NCBI RefSeq assembly: GCF_001949145.1
Contig: NW_019091434.1
Span: forward strand, 513,965 to 577,964
Source: Acanthaster planci
Lineage: Eukaryota; Echinodermata; Asteroidea; Valvatida; Acanthasteridae
Direction: 5' to 3'
Length of the DNA stretch: 64,000 nucleotides
Shown here: positions 60,601-64,000 of the stretch, piece by piece
How positions within the stretch are numbered: the first letter of the stretch is position 1
How the letters are laid out: the number at the start of each line of letters is the position of its first letter
Notes under the pieces: generated by a model
Database searches by the model: none
The model's input: only the letters and a program-made list of their open reading frames with translations
Told to the model about the DNA's origin: nothing
Program-made: the position numbers and the translations under genes

Positions 60601-62923
60601 ATCTTGCCTTTTCCAGAAGTCGACAATTGGCTAAAAAATAACATCATTGGCAAGTGGTTAATAAAGGACTCTTTGCTGATCAGTATTTCCCTCCACTTAT
60701 GCACTCACTGTGGAGGAAATGCTGTCATTCAAATCCTAAGGGTTCAAAGCACTCGTATCTGTATCCTAAACCTTCACCTTCCAAGAGGATAACACCAGCA
60801 TGCGTGATTGTTGATGGGGCGTTCCAAGCCACAATCTATCTTCTCTGTCATTTCCTCTTAACAGTTTAGCCCTAACCCTCCCGGGTGCTGTGGCTGAAAA
60901 TCCCATCACATGCATCTGCTTGCATATGTCTAGAAGGCCTCCAAGTCTATGGTTGCCAGTCACCATAAGATTCTAGAGTGGCACTGCCCCATGGGACTGA
61001 CTCCCACTATCTCAGCATGGCCAGTTTTAATGGGCCGCTGTTGATTGCCCAGTGCAACAAGGTGCACTAGACTTGTGCTGCACTCTGCTGGCTCTGGCAA
61101 GGTCAAGGTTGGTCCTCATGCCTCCAGATTATATTTCAAGATACCGGACTTTAAAATCCACAGTTGGAATAGAGTTAATCACAAGTCAATAACGAGTAAT
61201 GAAGGCCGCCCAAAAAAGTAAGTCTCCAGTAGACCGTAGTTCTAGAATTGATGCAGCGATGCAGGTATTTGTTTTGCTTTTTCTTTTTTTCAAAGCTTGT
61301 TTTGTACAGACAAATTGAAGTGGGTACTACACGTACATGTACTTTGCTCTTTGTATCTAAAGACTAATCTGGTGACCAGAGTGAGAAACCATTACCACAG
61401 GGCCATCCTGTGCCCATGCAGGTGGTATGCGGGCGCGTTGGATTTCTCTCAGACCTCAGACCAATAGGGTGTTGTGACTTGCCAAAATATGCGCACTTGC
61501 TCAAGTTAAATCTGTGCACGAGTGTGACGGCCCCGCAGGAATGGCGTCTTCTTGGATCTGTCTATATCTCAGTGTCTTCCACCATTTACCCTTGTCGCCT
61601 TTCTTCATTCCTTGGCGCTCTTCATCTGCCCATCGCTCACAGCACATGTCATCATGTTGTGTGACTGGCCGCCATGGCTGTTGATCAGCCAGCAACAACC
61701 TTGTACCCATGATCTATGTTCATTTGTTCAACAACAATCTCATCCAGACTCATCACCCTGAGTACGAGGTCGAGCTGTGCCCACAAAAATTTTGAGGCAG
61801 TGTGGTAATGGGCCCTGTTGTAGCTACCACAGGAAAAAAGTTGACTCGCAAGCTTGAAATTGACATGTACCCAGAGATTCAATTTTATATCTGGCCTCAG
61901 CCCACAAGTCAATTTGTACGTCAGTTCTCATTTCAGGCTAGAACTTAACGAGCTGAACTATGAAAAATTAATGCTAAGTCAAAGTTCATTTAAATAGCTT
62001 GTGAGTTGACTCAGGATTGAACGACTTGTGACTGACTTGTGTTGACTTGCGACTAAAAGGCCTCACAAAGTAAGACCATGCATATCTCACCTCCCAGGTC
62101 ATATGTATGAATGGGAACACAGCCATGAATATCCTGCGCAGTCTATGACGTTCCTGCCACTGTGGCCTGTCTAGAGCCTCGTCTCGCCACCTCTCAAACA
62201 AAGCCTCTAGTTTCAGCTTCAGGTATGGTACCAGTACCTGGAAGAGTGTCCAAATATTTTGTGACACCTCATGTGAGTTTATCAATAGACACCCGTTTAC
62301 AGAATTTATCAGCACAGTTTGGACTGCAAGCTATGCAACGCTGCTTTTCAATGCCATACAATGGGACAGTCTGTCTTAAGATGGACATAAAATTAGCAGA
62401 CTACATATACATGCATTTGTGAAAAATGCGTTCTTCTTTTCCTCAAGCATGCATGCTGAACTGAAAGACTTGCTTCAGTTTTCATTTGTCTCTTTCCTTG
62501 CAGCTTCCTATGTTGCACGCTCCTCATGAGGTTTCCCTCTTTTCTACTTATCACAACATTCTATTTTTAAATTTTTCCAGATATTTTGCTTTTTCTTTCA
62601 TCTCTTCTGCTCATTTGCTGTTCTTTCTTTACACACTTCTTTGGGGATGATCTAAGTTTCTCTTCTCCCTTCTGCACGGAAGTGTGATTAGCCCATTTGG
62701 CTTCTTCAGTTTCCAACTGCTTCCCCTGGGCTCTTCATCTTCTGAGATGGTGTACAAAAGTAACTAAGGAGCAGAGAATCTGCCATGAAGCACTGACATA
62801 CCAGACACAGCAGAGATCTAACATGCTGCCATGCCTGAAGGCCTTGTGTGGTGCTCTGAGGAGGATCTGTAACAACTGCAGGAACTCGCTTCAGACTGTA
62901 GAAATTCTCAGCAAAAGATGCAC
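54519..62923 (-). CDS. PEX12: PEX12, peroxisomal RING-type peroxin (partial, seven exons visible, N-terminus outside window)
   Basis: PEX12 is an integral peroxisomal membrane RING protein that, with PEX2 and PEX10, forms the ubiquitin ligase that recycles the import receptor PEX5. Seven minus-strand exons join with consistent phases: 62923-62802, 62237-62091, 59523-59448, 58669-58591, 57758-57581, 55376-55279, 54636-54519 (818 nt, about 271 residues plus stop). In order they give the [11 protein letters not shown] block, a [10 protein letters not shown] segment and first membrane helix, a YQLRYLF / HSPFLKIAG block, a linker, the second helix ending [10 protein letters not shown] with a proline-rich ALPIPKPPK, then a C-terminal RING-like domain (CPLC, later FCYPC, then CCPVT). 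All of these match human PEX12 in order. Human PEX12 is 359 residues; the roughly 85 missing N-terminal ones should be upstream, beyond position 64000. The identity is confident. Exon boundaries are inferred from GT-AG sites and frame. Confidence 0.93.
54637..55278 (-). other. PEX12 last intron
   Basis: A 642-bp intron, GTGAGT to TTCCAG. No nested feature seen. Open frames here on either strand are artefacts of low-complexity sequence. Confidence 0.8.
55279..55376 (-). CDS. PEX12: PEX12 exon: first half of RING (CPLC)
   Basis: This 98-nt exon has an acceptor of a C-run plus AAG and a GTGAGT donor; phase 0 in, phase 2 out. It encodes a Lys/Glu linker, [15 protein letters not shown] and NDTALSTSG, matching human VCPLCRKTRVNDTVLATSG. 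The intron splits the RING-like domain between its first and second Cys pairs. Confidence 0.93.
55377..57580 (-). other. PEX12 intron between the WWY exon and the first RING exon
   Basis: About 2.2 kb, GTAGGT to AAG. It has G runs near 56873 and 55381 (the latter inside the acceptor tract on the coding strand). No nested gene recognised. Confidence 0.75.
57581..57758 (-). CDS. PEX12: PEX12 exon: second membrane helix and [10 protein letters not shown]
   Basis: This 178-nt exon lies between a T-rich GGCAG acceptor and a GTAGGT donor; phase 2 in, phase 0 out. It encodes a Gly/Val/Ser-rich hydrophobic helix, then the strongly conserved [10 protein letters not shown] and ALPIPKPPK, equivalent to human FFLQFLDWWY and ALPTPPPP. 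It is the most diagnostic exon of the gene. Confidence 0.95.
58010..58206 (-). repeat. tRNA-derived SINE in a PEX12 intron
   Basis: On the minus strand an A-box-like TAGCCTAGTGATTTGGG (58188-58172) and a B-box-like GGTTTGAATCC (58144-58134) are 44 bases apart, the spacing found in tRNA genes. The tRNA-like head is followed by unrelated sequence. It lies in the intron between exons 57758 and 58591. Boundaries are approximate. Confidence 0.6.
58591..58669 (-). CDS. PEX12: PEX12 exon: short linker ([11 protein letters not shown])
   Basis: This 79-nt exon lies between a TTGACAG acceptor and a GTGAGT donor; phase 1 in, phase 2 out. It begins with a Val completing the previous Gly-Val junction, as in human AGVQLGRLTVQDI. 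The remainder is a variable Met/Gln-rich linker. Confidence 0.87.
59448..59523 (-). CDS. PEX12: PEX12 exon: YQLRYLF ... HSPFLKIAG
   Basis: This short 76-nt exon has no start codon and is found only by homology. The acceptor is AATACAG, the donor G|GTCATG; phase 0 in, phase 1 out. The product aligns with human [22 protein letters not shown], with HSP and the terminal Ala-Gly conserved. Its phases fit the neighbouring exons exactly, which supports the call despite its size. Confidence 0.88.
59524..62090 (-). other. Largest visible PEX12 intron
   Basis: About 2.6 kb, GTGAGA to TACAG. It contains a hAT-like foldback copy at 59908-60045. No nested gene seen. A stretch near 61420-61480 whose reading resembles YFGKSQHP was considered as an exon and dropped. 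Confidence 0.75.
59908..60045. mobile_element. hAT-like foldback element, short copy in a PEX12 intron
   Basis: The left end CAGAGCTGCTGTCGAGTCC is followed by ATCACAAGTCC; the right end is GATGGACACAAGTATAACACTG. Both match the terminal sequence of the element at 63201-63481. The flanks GAACAAAT and GAGAAAAT agree at 6 of 8 positions, a possible decayed 8-bp duplication. Confidence 0.65.
62091..62237 (-). CDS. PEX12: PEX12 exon: [10 protein letters not shown] and first membrane segment
   Basis: It is preceded by a pyrimidine tract and CTTCCAG, and followed by GTGAGA. The exon is 147 nt, phase 0 to phase 0, 49 codons. It encodes a [11 protein letters not shown] motif, a charged linker rich in Arg/Gln, and the hydrophobic [14 protein letters not shown] segment, matching human LLPYLKVKLE and the AAYPFVNMAWE helix. 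Confidence 0.92.
62802..62923 (-). CDS. PEX12: PEX12 exon (first visible): [12 protein letters not shown] block
   Basis: The exon starts after a CCAAG acceptor with two bases completing a codon (incoming phase 1) and ends CTG before a GTATGT donor (phase 0). It encodes the conserved block aligned to human ASFSENFYGLKR and ends in a Leu-rich stretch. An in-frame ATG at 62936 falls in the acceptor region and is probably not the true start, since the conserved upstream N-terminal domain would be lost. Confidence 0.9.
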
Positions 62924-63200
62924 CTTGGAAAATCAAACAGCTGAAGCTTAGAAGGTATCAACGCTTGAGACTTTAACTTATTAACTGCCAAACTGACTTC
63001 AAAGTTTTTAAACTTGGTCAAGTAGGTATAAATACTGAAAATGTTGCTGTACCCTATAAACTTGGTGCACTTTGATTTGTTGTCTCCACGTCCTTGCTAG
63101 AACAATATTTTTAATTGCCCCCTAAAATGCTCCCCCCCCAAAAAAATGATTTGCATATATTCTTGTATAAGTAGTTTGGTATGTGAGTGAAGGTAATGAT

Positions 63201-63481
63201 CAGTGTTGTATTTGAGTCTATCACAAGTCCACCACAAGTCCATCAGAAGTCCATCAGAAGTCATTCAGTCTTATGCAAATTCAAAAACTATTCAAATGAG
63301 CTGTGACAAGAGTATTCCTTTGTCATTGTTCATCCTGTTGCTTGTGACTGTGACTGGCCTTGTGAAGGGACTTGTGACTGGACTTATGAAGGGACTTGTG
63401 ACTGGACTTGAGACTGGACTTGTGACTGGACTTGTGAAGGGATTTGTGAAAGGACTTGTGATGGACTCAAATACAACACTG
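63201..63481. mobile_element. hAT-like foldback element with GACTTGTG arrays
   Basis: A 281-bp element with ends CAGTGTTGTATTTGAGTC and its reverse complement. The flanks GTAATGAT and GTTATGAT differ at one of eight positions, fitting the 8-bp target duplication of the hAT superfamily. Subterminal arrays of ACAAGTCC (left) and GGACTTGTGACT-like units (right, about ten) are inverted to each other. A 168-codon frame across the right array, rich in Gly-Leu-Val-Thr/Lys, is a by-product of the repeat and not a gene. Confidence 0.82.
63350..63470 (+). repeat. Subterminal tandem array, ~12-bp GGACTTGTGACT-like units
   Basis: About ten imperfect units alternating GACTTGTGACTG and GACTTGTGAAGG. They form the right arm of the element and are matched by ACAAGTCC units at 63221-63265. 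Confidence 0.85.
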
Positions 63482-63540
63482 GTTATGATTTACCAGAATT
63501 TATCTACTTTAGTGGAATTCTTACATGGTAATGTGGGATT

Positions 63541-63796
63541 TTTTAGATTTGTTCAAGTGTGCCACGTTAGGGAACACTCAAGCCGAATTTGTGTCCAATT
63601 TCTGGACCCCACCGTTTTTGAATTTCAGACAAAATTTCACAACACTGAAATCGTTCACCAAACTTCAACAGCATGCATTTTGAAGTTAATAGTACCATCA
63701 TTTAACTGAATAAATTTGAACTTTTTCAGTGAAGAGGTTTGACAACAATGCATGAGGAATGTTGAGGGTAGCCTCAAAGTGCACCACGCTAGGTGA
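63541..63796. repeat. Dispersed repeat with CCACGTT motifs, copy 2
   Basis: Collinear with 36499-36736 as described for that copy, with moderate divergence. It is followed by a hairpin at 63860-63903 in the corresponding place. Confidence 0.8.
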
Positions 63797-63859
63797 CTCT
63801 ACTGTAACTTTGGCAATAACCTTGAGTAATTAGCAAAGTAACTATGTATTTAGCACTGT

Positions 63860-63903
63860 ATAAAAGGTTCCACGACCAACATCTGTTAGTTGGAACCTTT
63901 TAT
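63860..63903. repeat. 13-bp hairpin downstream of the dispersed repeat, copy 2
   Basis: ATAAAAGGTTCCA at 63860-63872 pairs exactly with 63891-63903 over an 18-base loop ending GTTAGT, the same loop end as in the hairpin at 36880-36919. Confidence 0.88.
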
Positions 63904-64000
63904 GCTGTCTGTGTTTTTTTTCCTAATATCTACACACGAATTTATGCTTTGCACCTGATTCCAATCAAATTCATCAACTGGTTTATCCATTCCATAAATT

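Larger units (their letters stand above)
62924..64000. other. PEX12 upstream intron and right edge of window
   Basis: The N-terminal PEX12 exon was looked for on the minus strand here and not found, so it probably lies past position 64000. The stretch holds a hAT-like foldback element and a second copy of the 36.5-kb dispersed repeat with its hairpin. Confidence 0.65.

Noticed and set aside
61420-61500. Possible PEX12 exon on the minus strand (reads [10 protein letters not shown])
   Set aside because: There is no acceptor giving phase 0 without a stop. The exon at 59448-59523 matches PEX12 better and has both phases right.
62930-62936. In-frame ATG upstream of the first visible PEX12 exon
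   Set aside because: It lies in the intron acceptor region and would drop the conserved N-terminal third of PEX12.
63203-63709. 168-codon plus-strand frame with Gly-Leu-Val-Thr/Lys repeats
   Set aside because: The repeats are a direct reading of the 12-bp subterminal array of a mobile element, and the rest overlaps a dispersed repeat. No domain or conserved start.

Overview
The window looks like animal nuclear DNA, most likely from a marine invertebrate. The coding regions are sparse, some have GT-AG introns, and most of the DNA is non-coding with many short inverted-repeat elements. The receptors and the peroxin fit an invertebrate deuterostome (echinoderm, hemichordate or cephalochordate type), but I cannot fix the species. 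The visible PEX12 coding region is split into seven exons, more than in vertebrate PEX12.

Only four protein-coding loci can be supported. Three are intronless class A (rhodopsin-like) GPCR genes: one on the minus strand at 124-1197, one on the plus strand at 12895-13977, and a more distant relative on the minus strand at 24904-26154. The first two are a divergently oriented duplicate pair, roughly 80% identical in protein, with stretches of near-identical DNA that suggest gene conversion. All three keep ERY, NPxxY and the TM3/ECL2 cysteines, but replace the usual TM6 toggle tryptophan with Gln or Asn. The fourth locus is a partial PEX12 (peroxisomal RING peroxin) on the minus strand at 54519-62923. 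I rebuilt it exon by exon with matching splice phases; its N-terminal exon(s) lie beyond the right edge.

The rest, notably 26.2-54.5 kb, shows no gene I can defend. It holds many small non-autonomous mobile elements: two ~800-bp Mutator-like elements with ~100-bp terminal inverted repeats and 9-bp target duplications (21452-22250 and 48527-49335); a hAT-like foldback element with two copies in PEX12 introns; a 300-bp element at 20082-20382; a GGGTCA-rich inverted repeat at 14816-15002; a small foldback family at 15139 and 51135; a three-copy ~190-bp repeat; a repeat pair with sequence-divergent hairpins (36.5-36.9 and 63.5-63.9 kb); and tRNA-derived sequences. The octamer TAGGCCTA is about tenfold over-represented. 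I see no CRISPR array, operon or intact functional tRNA/rRNA gene, and no autonomous transposase or reverse transcriptase.

The GPCRs would act at the plasma membrane as receptors, probably for peptides. PEX12 would act in the peroxisomal membrane. There is no sign that the two are functionally linked.
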